Shown here: piece by piece, positions 9,783 through 16,898 of the stretch
Numbering within the stretch: position 1 is the first letter of the stretch
Layout: each line of letters begins with the position of its first letter
From: an uncultured Muribaculaceae bacterium
GTDB lineage: Bacteria > Bacteroidota > Bacteroidia > Bacteroidales > Muribaculaceae
Assembly (NCBI GenBank): GCA_947625935.1
Contig: CANQQE010000029.1
Span: 1-42,435, forward strand
DNA: 42,435 nt
Reading direction: 5' to 3'
Translations under genes and position numbers: made by a program
The notes under the pieces: generated by a model
The model's input: the letters and a program-made list of their open reading frames with translations, nothing else
The model's database searches: none
Told to the model about the DNA's origin: nothing

Positions 9783-10450
9783 GACTGATTATTAGATTGC
9801 GTTAGATCGTTGTTTTCGAGCATGTATTTCAGCGGGTGTTGGTCGTTGGAATTGTCCTGCTGCGTATCAAGGACGGCTGCACGGTCGAAAGCGTCTTTTG
9901 CGAGATTGAGGAAAGCCATGCTCAAGTTGTTGTCGTGCTTAACTGCTGCTGCAAGAGCGGAGGCAAGACGCAGAGTAAGGATCTGAGCAAATCCGCGCGC
10001 GAGCTCCGGCAACTGTCCATCATCGGAGAGCGAGGAGGAAGTATAGATGCACTCCACTTTTCCATCAGATGGCACTTCTCCCTCTGTGTGGACTTCGCGA
10101 CCGTAGATGCGCCAGTTTTTAAGCCCGCGCAATTCCACGACGCGGAGGCAATCCACCGGCAACTTCCAAGCGGTAGGAGCGGGCTTTGTTTCTTCATCGG
10201 ATCCGTCGTTTTCGTTTTCATCGTCGGGCTGCGCGATATACCCGTCATCGCCTACGATAAGATCCGGCTCCTCATAAATTGGATTCAGGACGCGCATTCT
10301 TCGAGCAAAGCTCCAGTCATGCTGAGAAAGGATTTCTGTGTAGAGATGGCGGAAATAGACGTCGCAAGCCTCATAGCCGGGGCGCTCCGCTGCGTACCGA
10401 CTTTCGCCGATCATGTTCAACGCCATGATGCAAATTGTTGCTTTGTCCAT
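9758..10450 (-). CDS. Tail tubular protein A-like adaptor (T7 gp11-like)
   Basis: 230 residues from the ATG at 10450. A longer frame opens at 10486, but the extra residues overlap the promoter, so MDKATICIMALNMIGES is the sensible start. The pattern is that of podoviral gp11-like adaptors: N-terminal helix ALNMIGES, YFRHLYTEILSQHDWSFARR, then the LPVDCLRVVEL strand and a C-terminal helical domain (ARGFAQILTLRLASALAAAV). An acidic, low-complexity insert at about 75-90 (DDENENDGSDEE) is unusual. The adaptor ring joins the portal to the tail nozzle. There is no Shine-Dalgarno sequence, and the predicted transcript starts at or next to the ATG. Confidence 0.75.
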   Translation of the reverse strand: MDKATICIMALNMIGESRYAAERPGYEACDVYFRHLYTEILSQHDWSFARRMRVLNPIYEEPDLIVGDDGYIAQPDDENENDGSDEETKPAPTAWKLPVDCLRVVELRGLKNWRIYGREVHTEGEVPSDGKVECIYTSSSLSDDGQLPELARGFAQILTLRLASALAAAVKHDNNLSMAFLNLAKDAFDRAAVLDTQQDNSNDQHPLKYMLENNDLTQSNNQSWAIHFQE

Positions 10451-10457
10451 AAGGAAG

Positions 10458-10486
10458 AGTATATGAACGAATGAGCATAAAAGCAA
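10458..10486 (-). promoter_or_regulatory. Sigma-70-like promoter for tail tube A and ejection genes
   Basis: Read on the minus strand: -35 TTGCTT (10481-10486), a 17-bp spacer, and -10 TATACT (10458-10463). The predicted start site is about 10451, immediately before the ATG at 10450, so the mRNA would be leaderless or nearly so. The -35 overlaps the 3' end of the 20-base element shared with the fibre promoter. Confidence 0.7.
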
Positions 10487-10501
10487 GTCCGCAACACAAA
10501 A
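10482..10501 (-). promoter_or_regulatory. Shared 20-bp late-promoter element, copy 1
   Basis: On the minus strand this reads TTTTGTGTTGCGGACTTGCT, identical to 21660-21679 on the plus strand. In both places its last bases form the -35 hexamer of a sigma-70-like promoter that precedes a virion gene. I saw no third exact non-coding copy. It is probably a binding site for an activator or regulator of the virion genes. Confidence 0.65.
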
Positions 10502-10539
10502 AGAGCGGGCGGAGCCAGATTTATTCCGACTCCACCCGC
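10498..10539 (-). terminator. Intrinsic terminator after the capsid gene
   Basis: The minus-strand RNA forms a 14-bp stem from arms at 10526-10539 and 10505-10518. Two pairs are G-U and one position mismatches; the loop is 7 nt. A short U-run follows at 10498-10502. It sits 30 bases after the capsid stop and just ahead of the next promoter. Confidence 0.75.
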
Positions 10540-10568
10540 AGGCTCCTTTTTCTCCGTTGTCTGTTTAT

Positions 10569-11591
10569 TTACTCAGCAGCCCGCTCACGGCTTTCAATGC
10601 CGACGACGGACTCGTTGTAAAGTCGGGTGCAACCAAGAGACAGTGTCGTGATAGTCTGTCCCCAGTTGATGGCGTTCGGGGCGTTCTTCTCAATACGGAC
10701 TTTGAGATCCTGCCACATGCCAAACTTGATATGCTCCTTGATGAAGAGCGGATTCACGCGGATCAGCTTCGTTGCCGGGTCTTTGTACGGCAGCATTTCG
10801 CTAATCATAACCTCGATGCCAAGAACGCGGTTGGTGAAGTTGCCCTTCTTGTAGTCGCCGAACCCGTAGTTCTTGTTGTAAGCGGATTCCCAGTTCTGCA
10901 CGTCCTCCACCTGACGGCTGGAAAGGACAAGAACAGGAGTCGTTACGCCACGCTCAAGGGCATGCCTCTCAGAAAGAAGCTGGATGCCATGGGCGATCTT
11001 GTCAGCAAGCATTCCGGCGTTAGTCTCCGTGCCGTCATAGTGCCAGTTTTGCGCGATACCGAGAGTATCGATGTCGTAGTTCTGCATCACGGTGTCATTG
11101 ATAACACGGGTGCCGAGTACGCCGAACGGCTGACTGACAGCATAGGGATCATCGGGCACTGCTTCAATCTTGTTTACCTTGAAACAGTTGTTTTCTTGAT
11201 CCCACTCAGAGCCAAGAATGATTTGATCCATCTTGCGGGCAGCGGCGGCGCGCACTTCCTCAATGATGTTGCCGATCGTCCAGTCGAATTCGTTGTTATA
11301 CAACTCCTCATCGTTGGGGAAACGGTGAACGTCATAGAAAGGCACGGGGCGCATAGCCACGCGACCGAATTTCTGATCTTTGCGATCGGTGATGGACTGG
11401 AACGCGTTCGTGATCCTATCCATTTCGCTAGTACCGGTGAACGTAAACTGCACGACTTTAGAGCGCACATTAGGTACCACGGTTACGAATTGTCTCAGTT
11501 GAGATACTTTCTGTTGCAGGGCTTTTTCCAGATTTCTCTGCCATTTAGTCCCGTACAGCTGATTCAGTGTTTTGGTAGTTTCTTCTGCCAT
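10569..11591 (-). CDS. Major capsid protein
   Basis: 340 residues, the usual size for an HK97-fold podoviral capsid protein. The middle contains blocks typical of this group: VPFYDVHRFPNDEELYNNEFDWTIGNIIEEVRAAAARKMDQIILG (about 83-127), a central domain, and a C-terminal WGQTITTLSLGCTRLYNESVVGI. The tract IEEVRAAAARKMDQIILG is characteristic of this capsid family. The scaffold gene lies just upstream, the adaptor gene just downstream, and terminators stand on both sides. I see no delta domain or fusion. The assignment rests on family pattern and context. Confidence 0.85.
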   Translation of the reverse strand: MAEETTKTLNQLYGTKWQRNLEKALQQKVSQLRQFVTVVPNVRSKVVQFTFTGTSEMDRITNAFQSITDRKDQKFGRVAMRPVPFYDVHRFPNDEELYNNEFDWTIGNIIEEVRAAAARKMDQIILGSEWDQENNCFKVNKIEAVPDDPYAVSQPFGVLGTRVINDTVMQNYDIDTLGIAQNWHYDGTETNAGMLADKIAHGIQLLSERHALERGVTTPVLVLSSRQVEDVQNWESAYNKNYGFGDYKKGNFTNRVLGIEVMISEMLPYKDPATKLIRVNPLFIKEHIKFGMWQDLKVRIEKNAPNAINWGQTITTLSLGCTRLYNESVVGIESRERAAE

Positions 11592-11680
11592 AGTGCCACT
11601 CTTTTAGCACGAAATGGCAAAAAAAAGAAAGTTCGATAGGCAAAACAGCTTTTCCGTAACTCAAAACAAGTTATGGAGAA

Positions 11681-11723
11681 GAGAAAAAAGTGCCGGGCGC
11701 ATCTCCCGACGAACCCGGCACTT
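11681..11723 (-). terminator. Intrinsic terminator between scaffold and capsid genes
   Basis: The minus-strand RNA pairs AAGTGCCGGG (11714-11723) with CCCGGCACTT (11688-11697) as a perfect 10-bp stem, followed by a run of U (11684-11689). The remainder of the 176-base gap (11592-11767) is T-rich on the minus strand. It holds no clear promoter; TAAAAG at about 11605-11610 is a weak -10 candidate. Confidence 0.8.
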
Positions 11724-11767
11724 AGTTGTTATGAATACCAACTATGAAAAACAATACAAGAAGGGAC

Positions 11768-12445
11768 TCAGTTCATGATACCCATCAACGAATTCAATTT
11801 TGCTTGCACTTCCGCATAATGCGGGTCGGATTGATCCCACGTGGCGCGCGCTAATTTTGGGTCATTGTAGATAGCATCGATCTGAGCGGATTTTGAAAGC
11901 GGAGCGTTATTAGACGACGAACCGGCGAAAGAGCCAGCTTCTCCTCCCTGAATCTTGGAGCGTAGGAAATTTCCAAGAACCATGCCATAAGGCGAGCCAA
12001 GGATGGCGCGCGCTTTCGGCGGGATTTTCGCGTCCTTTAGCGTTTCGTTCCAAAACTTTTTTGTTTCCCGGATATTTGCGTTAAACTTTTCGCCCCATTC
12101 CTTGCGCAGGTCTTGCGCAATCTTACGGTTTTCCTGCTGTTCGCGTTCCTGCCAATACTGATAGGAACGTGCAAGCAGGCGGGCTGATTTATCGCTTGCA
12201 TAACCGAGATCTTTTGCGACAGCGGCAAGTCCCTCATGCATCTCTTGCGGGATGCCGCCATCTCCCTCTTCTCCCCACTGTAAGGAATAGGAGGAAGTTT
12301 CGTCCTCCTGAGTATCGAGGGAAAAGTCGAAATCTTGTTCCGAAGTATCAGCTGAATCTTCGGAGGAAAGAGTGGAATTATCCACTTCCTCATCCGCTGC
12401 GCCGGTCTCTTCCGGCATCACCTCATCTGTTGCTTCGTCATCCAT
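11768..12445 (-). CDS. Capsid assembly scaffolding protein
   Basis: 225 residues. Residues 1-70 are strongly acidic (Asp/Glu/Ser/Thr-rich, MDDEATDEVMPEE). A helical, charged middle follows (KSARLLARSYQYWQEREQQENRKIAQDLRKEWGEKFNANI, about 85-130), and then a basic-to-mixed C-terminus. This acidic-head, helical-body layout and the position immediately before the capsid gene are those of T7 gp9-like scaffolds, which guide procapsid assembly and leave before DNA packaging. It is separated from the capsid gene by an intrinsic terminator. Confidence 0.75.
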   Translation of the reverse strand: MDDEATDEVMPEETGAADEEVDNSTLSSEDSADTSEQDFDFSLDTQEDETSSYSLQWGEEGDGGIPQEMHEGLAAVAKDLGYASDKSARLLARSYQYWQEREQQENRKIAQDLRKEWGEKFNANIRETKKFWNETLKDAKIPPKARAILGSPYGMVLGNFLRSKIQGGEAGSFAGSSSNNAPLSKSAQIDAIYNDPKLARATWDQSDPHYAEVQAKLNSLMGIMN

Positions 12446-12452
12446 TGACAGA

Positions 12453-12797
12453 TTAAGCGGTTACTGTTTCGGTTGCTTCTTGTTCCTTTTGCTGCTCCTC
12501 AATCAATGCAGCGAGAAAGTCCTCTGCTTCCTGCAGGTGGGCGATTTCAAACTTCAATCCACGGATCACGCCAAAGAGCGCATCCTGTTGAGCTGCCATG
12601 TAGGGATCCATCTTGCCGTCGGATCCTTGGCGGAAAGAGAAGACGGAGTCAGAAACACCGAAAAACTTTTCCAGCTCCTCTATGACCTCCGGCGTGAGAG
12701 CCTGAGAAAAGAGGCGGCGGCGTTTCACAACGACTTCCATTTTTGCGATCCTATCTGCGACAGGTTCCTTTTCTTCTTCTGGGAATAAGTTTGCCAT
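12453..12797 (-). CDS. Small morphogenesis-region protein, unknown
   Basis: 114 residues, encoded seven bases before the scaffold gene. It begins MANLFPEEEKEPVADRIAK. The centre (FFGVSDSVFSFRQGSDGKMDPYMAAQQDALFGVIRGLKFEI, about 45-85) resembles small proteins found near the head genes of some podoviruses (Bbp19-like), but this is only an impression. The C-terminus is a Glu/Gln-rich helix. A role in head assembly is inferred from position. Confidence 0.55.
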   Translation of the reverse strand: MANLFPEEEKEPVADRIAKMEVVVKRRRLFSQALTPEVIEELEKFFGVSDSVFSFRQGSDGKMDPYMAAQQDALFGVIRGLKFEIAHLQEAEDFLAALIEEQQKEQEATETVTA

Positions 12798-12839
12798 AAG
12801 CGTATGTTGACAGAAAAAATATAAAACGCAAGGAAAAAA

Positions 12840-13265
12840 TTAATGAGTAGCCGGTCTGCACCCACGGGCTTGGAGAATATCCATAATCGTTGCAATGGTC
12901 ATTGTGCCCTCCACCTGCAATTTTTCAGGCTCATAAGCGCCGTCCATCTTGTTAAGAGTATCAATGACTTTAACAAGCCCTGAGCGATCTTTTTCCTCTG
13001 CTGCCTGTTCTATCTGCTGCGAAAGAATCTCCATGCGCTTATTGCGGGTGATAATGGCGTTTTTTTCTGCTTCTTTGCGTAGCTTTTTCATGAGATCCTG
13101 CGCCAATTTTGAGCGCATGATTTCCGAGGAGGAGGATCTGGCGGATTTATCCGTTTTGCAGAGGGGGTGTGTTTTTCTGTAAGCGTCAGTGGCGTTCATG
13201 CCGGAAAAGACAAGACGCACCATCTCTTCATTCTGCGGTGACAGGTATTTTTTCTTAAGAGCCAT
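12840..13265 (-). CDS. Terminase small subunit
   Basis: 141 residues. The ATG at 13265 (MALKKKYLSP) has an AAGGTGG Shine-Dalgarno sequence five bases upstream; a GTG at 13274 inside that motif is rejected. The N-terminal part LSPQNEEMVRLVFSGMNATDAYRKTHP is the helix-turn-helix of Terminase_2-type small subunits, which bind the packaging site and recruit the large subunit. The middle is a charged helix (ITRNKRMEILSQQIEQAAEEKDRSGLVKVIDTLNKMDGAYEPEKLQ) matching the oligomerisation part of that family. It is unusual that the large subunit is about 20 kb away on the other strand. Confidence 0.75.
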   Translation of the reverse strand: MALKKKYLSPQNEEMVRLVFSGMNATDAYRKTHPLCKTDKSARSSSSEIMRSKLAQDLMKKLRKEAEKNAIITRNKRMEILSQQIEQAAEEKDRSGLVKVIDTLNKMDGAYEPEKLQVEGTMTIATIMDILQARGCRPATH

Positions 13266-13267
13266 AG

Positions 13268-13603
13268 TTACCACCTTTCTTTCATGAGCTTAAAGAGTTC
13301 GCGATAGATTTTTTCATAGGATAAGATAACGCGCTTTCCCTCATCTGTCAAGCTCCATTCGTAGTATGAGCGCGTGTTTTCGTCTTTTACTGTTACTCTT
13401 TCAGCTAGCCCCTTTCGTTCAAGGTAGTAAAGCGACCAGTAGGTATCAGTTTTTCCTATGCCCGCGTGGCGTTGAATCATCTGGGTAGTCATTCTTGGGC
13501 GGCGCATAAGAAACGCCATGACGGCGAGCGTATGCACTCTTATTTTGCCGCGTACGCACACCGAGGCAATAATGAATAGGTCGATAGGTTCGAGAGGTCT
13601 CAT
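13268..13603 (-). CDS. Winged-helix (MarR-like) DNA-binding protein
   Basis: 111 residues. Helices at about 18-45 are followed by a helix-turn-helix (RMTTQMIQRHAGIGKTDTYWSLYYLERKGLAERV, 37-70) and a beta wing with ARSYYEWS-type strands (VKDENTRSYYEWSLTDEGKRVI, 71-93). The closing LTDEGK is typical of MarR/PadR-like proteins. It sits between a Lys-rich small protein and the small terminase. It may act on the phage or on the host; nothing shows the target. Confidence 0.65.
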   Translation of the reverse strand: MRPLEPIDLFIIASVCVRGKIRVHTLAVMAFLMRRPRMTTQMIQRHAGIGKTDTYWSLYYLERKGLAERVTVKDENTRSYYEWSLTDEGKRVILSYEKIYRELFKLMKERW

Positions 13604-13890
13604 AGACTGTTCAGGATTTCATCGCGCTTCGGCTTATTAGGCTCTCCACCTGCCGGGAATTCGTACAAGCCTAAAGCGCGTCTGACTTCATTTATTTTTT
13701 CGCGCTCCATCTTGCTTTCTTTGCTTTCCCATACCACGGGAAGACTCTTTTTGCGCCTGCTGCGCTTCTTGGGTGCAGGCTTCTTCTTTTTCCTCTTCTG
13801 CTGCTGAGACTCCATCTTGAAGAGATCGATATTCATCTCCTCAGCGTCTTGCATGTCGTTGCGTGGATGGAAAACGTCTTTGTTCGTCAT
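13600..13890 (-). CDS. Small lysine-rich protein, unknown
   Basis: About 96 residues if it starts at the ATG at 13890 (MTNKDVFHPRND). An open frame extends up to 14037 but would overlap the end of the replication gene, so the shorter form is preferred. No Shine-Dalgarno site decides the start; 13836 is an alternative. The middle (about 27-52) is a run of Lys/Arg/Pro that could bind nucleic acid. The end overlaps the winged-helix gene by four bases. Confidence 0.5.
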   Translation of the reverse strand: MTNKDVFHPRNDMQDAEEMNIDLFKMESQQQKRKKKKPAPKKRSRRKKSLPVVWESKESKMEREKINEVRRALGLYEFPAGGEPNKPKRDEILNSL

Positions 13891-13954
13891 GGCGTGGTAT
13901 GTATTTCGCGTTCTTTGCCGTCTAGGAGGTCGGTTTAGTATCTTTGCGGGGACT

Positions 13955-15127
13955 TTATGCGGGCGCGTCGTTCGGCGCGTTTTTAGAGGGCATTTCGTCG
14001 CTTGTTGGGGCATTCTCGTTTTCCTGTTCGAGTTCACGCACCATTTTCTTAAAGTTTTCTGCGGCTTCGATGCGTTTCTGTTTGTCTATCTCCTCCTCCT
14101 CCTTTGACATGGGCTGGGGCTTTTTTGCTTTGCGTGCGGCTCGTACCTTGGCAGGCTTCCATCTCGTTTCTCTTGCCCACCGGTGAGCGTTTTCAATCAC
14201 AGTCATCATCTCATCAAAGAAGAGGACGCCAACAGGACGCCAGAAGAAACGCCCGTATTTGTCCTGAGCCATATCTGAATCGTAGTATGCGCCGATCAGT
14301 TCTGCATCGGATATGGCGTTTGGGATGGACTGCCAAGCATCCCGTGCGGCTTTTTCAACTTTTGCGGGAAGAATCCGGTAGCTAGCAAGCCACGATATGC
14401 AGGAAGAAAGCGAGGCGATCCAAGAGGTGAATTCCGGCAGCATGTCTCGCGTACGCGTGCGCGCGGTTATCGTATCTTTTCTTATAAGTATATTATCTAC
14501 CGTGGTGTTAATACCTATATTAAGTTTATTATCTGCTTCGCTAAATTTATTATAAGGTATGCTTCTGTGTAAAGCGGCGCGCGCGCGCGAGGCTTTGTCG
14601 TTGGAATTAAGCGAGTTAGCGGAATCGCCGTTTTCGTTATGCGAATGCATATGCATATGCATAACATTTTCGGTGCTTTCCTCTTCTAAATTATTTTCTT
14701 TTAGGTCATTCTGACTTTTTTCATCCGCTTGCTCAGTTTTTGATGCATTTGCATATGCATTTGCATGTGCGCATGCATATGCATTTGCATTAAATCCCCA
14801 TCTTCTTCTTGCTGCGCTGACGTTATTTCTTTGTCGGCTGATTATCTTTTTTTCAACTTCTTTATCATACAAATCAACGATCAAATTATCGCAATCCCAC
14901 CGCCAGAGACCGGGGCGATTTTCTGTCAGTTGGCGACCAAGATGGACTTTTAAGATCCAGTCAATTTCAGTCCAGTTTTTGGCACCGAGTATGATGCCGC
15001 CATTCATTTTTTCTGCGCAAAACATGGCGAGCAGTAATCCGACGCCTATGTCCTCAAGGGAGAAATTATCGGCTAGTTCTTCTCGCAGATTTGTTCTGAA
15101 TGAAGTATAGTTTAATCCGTCTTTCAT
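13955..15127 (-). CDS. Putative replication initiator/primosomal protein
   Basis: 390 residues. The start overlaps the stop of the upstream winged-helix gene (ATGA). Residues 1-110 look like the winged-helix N-terminus of phage replication proteins, ending in a charged helix (DLYDKEVEKKIISRQRNNVSAARRRWG). Residues 113-129 (NANAYACAHANAYANAS) and 156-163 (MHMHMHSH) are coded by NATGCA hexamer repeats. The linker is Asn/Glu/Lys-rich. The C-terminal domain (about 230-320, with DAWQSIPNAISDAELIGAYYDSD) is helical and ends in a Lys/Glu-rich tail. The layout of DNA-binding head, repeat-bearing middle and C-terminal interaction part recalls lambda O. SSB lies nearby, while no helicase or polymerase was found, so it may load host replication proteins. 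Function is inferred. Confidence 0.6.
   Translation of the reverse strand: MKDGLNYTSFRTNLREELADNFSLEDIGVGLLLAMFCAEKMNGGIILGAKNWTEIDWILKVHLGRQLTENRPGLWRWDCDNLIVDLYDKEVEKKIISRQRNNVSAARRRWGFNANAYACAHANAYANASKTEQADEKSQNDLKENNLEEESTENVMHMHMHSHNENGDSANSLNSNDKASRARAALHRSIPYNKFSEADNKLNIGINTTVDNILIRKDTITARTRTRDMLPEFTSWIASLSSCISWLASYRILPAKVEKAARDAWQSIPNAISDAELIGAYYDSDMAQDKYGRFFWRPVGVLFFDEMMTVIENAHRWARETRWKPAKVRAARKAKKPQPMSKEEEEIDKQKRIEAAENFKKMVRELEQENENAPTSDEMPSKNAPNDAPA
14471..14560. other. AT-rich tract next to the hexamer repeats (possible unwinding region)
   Basis: Within the replication gene, this stretch is visibly richer in A/T than its neighbours (CTTATAAGTATATTATC, then TTAATACCTATATTAAG and AATTTATTATAAGG). 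GC-rich segments flank it (CGTACGCGTGCGCGCGG before, GGCGCGCGCGCGCGAGG after). It lies 80-300 bases from the repeat cluster, as an unwinding element would beside iterons. Confidence 0.4.
14644..14790. repeat. ATGCAT hexamer repeats, iteron-like, inside the replication gene
   Basis: Two clusters. At 14645-14662 ATGCAT is repeated in tandem. At 14742-14790 there are many overlapping ATGCAT/TTGCAT units. The 16-base unit GCATATGCATTTGCAT occurs exactly at 14751-14766 and 14775-14790, 24 bases apart. The hexamer phase follows the codons and gives alternating Ala and His/Met residues. Placement in the middle of the initiator gene is as in lambda ori. Confidence 0.6.
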
Positions 15128-15426
15128 TGTGCAGCCTCCGTTCCTATTTTAGCCAAGATCTTGTTGCACTTGACCATGAATGCATGCCCCTCAGCAGACA
15201 GCCAGACGTCACAGTAACGCCTGTCGTCTTTCTTAAAGCGCAGTGTTGAGATAAAGCGCATACGTCTCAGGTCAAATAGATGCTTGTGGATCGACGCTCG
15301 GGAAATGGCGAGTTTTCTTGAAATGTCAATGATTGAGCAACCTTCATGTTTGCTTACATAACACAATACGACTAGCTGTGTAAAGGTTATTTCATTGAGC
15401 CGCATGAATTTCAGCAAATGTTCCAT
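15124..15426 (-). CDS. Winged-helix (MarR-like) DNA-binding protein
   Basis: 100 residues. The fold is clear: FTQLVVLCYVSKHEG, the helix-turn-helix CSIIDISRKLAISRASIHKHLFDLRRMRFISTL (30-62), then a wing (RFKKDDRRYCDVWLSAEGHAFM, 63-84). It is short, with little beyond the DNA-binding domain. The stop overlaps the start of the replication gene, so the two are translated together. A second winged-helix protein of similar size lies on the other side of the replication gene. It may regulate replication or the operon. Confidence 0.65.
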   Translation of the reverse strand: MEHLLKFMRLNEITFTQLVVLCYVSKHEGCSIIDISRKLAISRASIHKHLFDLRRMRFISTLRFKKDDRRYCDVWLSAEGHAFMVKCNKILAKIGTEAAQ

Positions 15427-15428
15427 GA

Positions 15429-15626
15429 TTATTTATTATCTTTGAGACCTACTAATTCGAGAGCTTGTTTGATACAAATCTGCATTTCGAGCAGCTTGTC
15501 GCGCAGGTCGGTATCACGACCTGTTCCCGACTTGAAGTAATACCAGAATCCACCCATCGCGTTTTTTGTTTTCTTGGCGAGAGAGTAGAGTTTCAAGTCG
15601 CGTTCGTTTAATTCGTCTTTTCCCAT
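15429..15626 (-). CDS. Small protein, unknown
   Basis: 65 residues from the ATG at 15626 (MGKDELNERDLK), which lies inside the last codons of the upstream cysteine-pair gene. A longer frame to 15689 would overlap that gene much further and is not preferred. The sequence is helical and basic, with GGFWYYFKSGTGRDTDLRDKLLEMQ in the middle. No family is recognised. Confidence 0.5.
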   Translation of the reverse strand: MGKDELNERDLKLYSLAKKTKNAMGGFWYYFKSGTGRDTDLRDKLLEMQICIKQALELVGLKDNK

Positions 15627-15829
15627 TTTTCTAAAGATTCTTTTAGCCTGTTCATGAATTCTTGTCGGCATTCTTTCGAACAGAAACAAAGTCCGTCCAG
15701 ATTTGAATCTGATAATCCATTGATAATACAGAATCCGATAGCCGACTCCTTGTCAGCGAAAACTCTTCCCGTTATACGCTTGCGGCAGTTATCGCAAATG
15801 ATTTTGTAGGCAGTAGTCTTTTTGAACAT
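15608..15829 (-). CDS. Small cysteine-pair (zinc-ribbon-like) protein A
   Basis: 73 residues. C12-x2-C15 (ICDNC) and C50-x3-C54 (FCSKEC) form the presumed zinc site, followed by the basic helix RQEFMNRLKESLEKWEK. It is one of seven relatives in this operon. It lacks the conserved Trp seen in the middle of most others and is the only one downstream of SSB. Zinc binding is inferred from the spacing; the function is unknown. Confidence 0.65.
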   Translation of the reverse strand: MFKKTTAYKIICDNCRKRITGRVFADKESAIGFCIINGLSDSNLDGLCFCSKECRQEFMNRLKESLEKWEKTN

Positions 15830-15834
15830 AGCAA

Positions 15835-16194
15835 TTAAAAGGGAATATCCTCTTCGTTCATGTCATTGTTTGCGGGCTTAGGCTTCGGCGTGTAGTTGGA
15901 CTTTTCCGCTATGCTTTTGTATATGTTGTCGCCGTAAAAATTGACGTTAAAAAAGCCTTTGTATTTTCTGCCGTTTATTGATCCTGTGGTGTGGATAAAG
16001 TCACCCGGTTTCAACTTTTGGATGGCGTCAAAAAGCACCTTGTCGAAATAGCTGACGTTGTAAAAGTTCGGAGCTTTCTTGCCGGGTGTCGTGATCTGCA
16101 CCTCGTAGAATTCGCTGGATCCATCAACGTTCACCATGGGAGTTGGCGGTTCTGCCACTTTCCCGGACAGCTCAAATCTAGCTAGTGATTTCAT
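15835..16194 (-). CDS. ssb: Single-stranded DNA-binding protein
   Basis: 119 residues from the ATG at 16194 (MKSLARFELSGKV); a longer frame to 16227 would only add a weak extension. The body fits an OB fold: FELSGKVAEPP, FYEVQITTPG, FYNVSYFDK, LKPGDFIHTTGSINGRKY, FFNVNFYGDNIY. The tail DMNEEDIPF is the classical acidic SSB tip, which docks SSB partner proteins, possibly host ones. It sits among the cysteine-pair genes and downstream of the RecT/RecE-like pair. Confidence 0.85.
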   Translation of the reverse strand: MKSLARFELSGKVAEPPTPMVNVDGSSEFYEVQITTPGKKAPNFYNVSYFDKVLFDAIQKLKPGDFIHTTGSINGRKYKGFFNVNFYGDNIYKSIAEKSNYTPKPKPANNDMNEEDIPF

Positions 16195-16199
16195 GATTA

Positions 16200-16424
16200 T
16201 TATTTGTGTCTGTATTGTTTTGCGCATTCAAGGCTGCAAAAATGGAGTTTGCAATCTTCGTTGTAAAGCGAGCCGACATGTGCGATATTGCCGACTATTT
16301 TTCCGCCATACCAGCCCTCTTTTTGCGCGTTATATAGCAGGAGTGACATTCTCTTGGATTCAGTATGATTCCAGCAATGATCGCATGTGAGCGTGTGCAG
16401 GTTCGCTTTGTTAGTTGTTAGCAT
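16200..16424 (-). CDS. Small cysteine-pair (zinc-ribbon-like) protein B
   Basis: 74 residues. C14-x2-C17 (LTCDHC), W38 (KEGWYGG) and C63-x3-C67 (LHFCSLEC), then AKQYRHK. This is the same plan as its neighbours, with a long middle loop. The start lies inside the last codons of protein C. Confidence 0.7.
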   Translation of the reverse strand: MLTTNKANLHTLTCDHCWNHTESKRMSLLLYNAQKEGWYGGKIVGNIAHVGSLYNEDCKLHFCSLECAKQYRHK

Positions 16425-16656
16425 GTTTCATATTTGATTTGAGTTCATTCATAAATTTTTCCCGGCATTCAGGGCAGCAGAATTCATACCCTGATGAGAA
16501 GAGAGACATGCCCGGATAGTCTCCGCACCACCCGGCAGCTTCGGCAGCAATAAGCAGGTTGCACGTGTCCGGAGATTCTGTGTCTCCTTTTGTTACTCTA
16601 AACTCTTTCTTGCAGTTGTCGCAAGTGAGCCATACTTTATGCAATCGGTGTATCAT
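16411..16656 (-). CDS. Small cysteine-pair (zinc-ribbon-like) protein C
   Basis: 81 residues. C12-x2-C15 (LTCDNC), W43 (AAGWCGD) and C60-C61-x2-C64 (FCCPEC), followed by the helix REKFMNELKSN. There are extra cysteines at 32 and 44. The start overlaps the stop of protein D (ATGA). Confidence 0.7.
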   Translation of the reverse strand: MIHRLHKVWLTCDNCKKEFRVTKGDTESPDTCNLLIAAEAAGWCGDYPGMSLFSSGYEFCCPECREKFMNELKSNMKHANN

Positions 16657-16898
16657 TTTTTTATGTGTTTTTCGAGGTTTTTAATTTCATACTCTGCCGC
16701 GCACTCGTCACAGCAAAAATGAAGTTTGCTTTTTTTGTAGTTGTAGATATTTTTCGGATTTTTGTTTTCAACGTCACCGACCCACCATCGCCGTTTTGCT
16801 TCCTGTGACAGCGAGCGCATCGTTGAAAATCCGTCGTAGCGGTCATCGAGATAATGCCCGCAGTTGTCGCATATCAGGTTATATTTAGTGGTCAACAT
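16653..16898 (-). CDS. Small cysteine-pair (zinc-ribbon-like) protein D
   Basis: 81 residues. C10-x2-C13 (LICDNC), W38-W39 and C62-x3-C66 (FCCDEC), then a charged helix (AAEYEIKNLEKHIKK). It starts MLTTKYN, close to MLTTNKAN of protein B, as expected of recent duplicates. Its start lies 14 bases inside the upstream gene. Confidence 0.7.
   Translation of the reverse strand: MLTTKYNLICDNCGHYLDDRYDGFSTMRSLSQEAKRRWWVGDVENKNPKNIYNYKKSKLHFCCDECAAEYEIKNLEKHIKK

Noticed and set aside
10557-11639. A 360-codon open frame on the plus strand across the capsid gene
   Set aside because: It is the mirror of a well-supported capsid gene and has no family pattern or sensible start.
11592-11680. A promoter for the capsid gene (TAAAAG near 11605)
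   Set aside because: No acceptable -35 at a 16-18 base distance; kept only as a weak note.
12798-12839. A promoter ahead of the 114-residue gene (TTGCGT with AACATA)
   Set aside because: The -10 is poor and the spacing does not match the other promoters.
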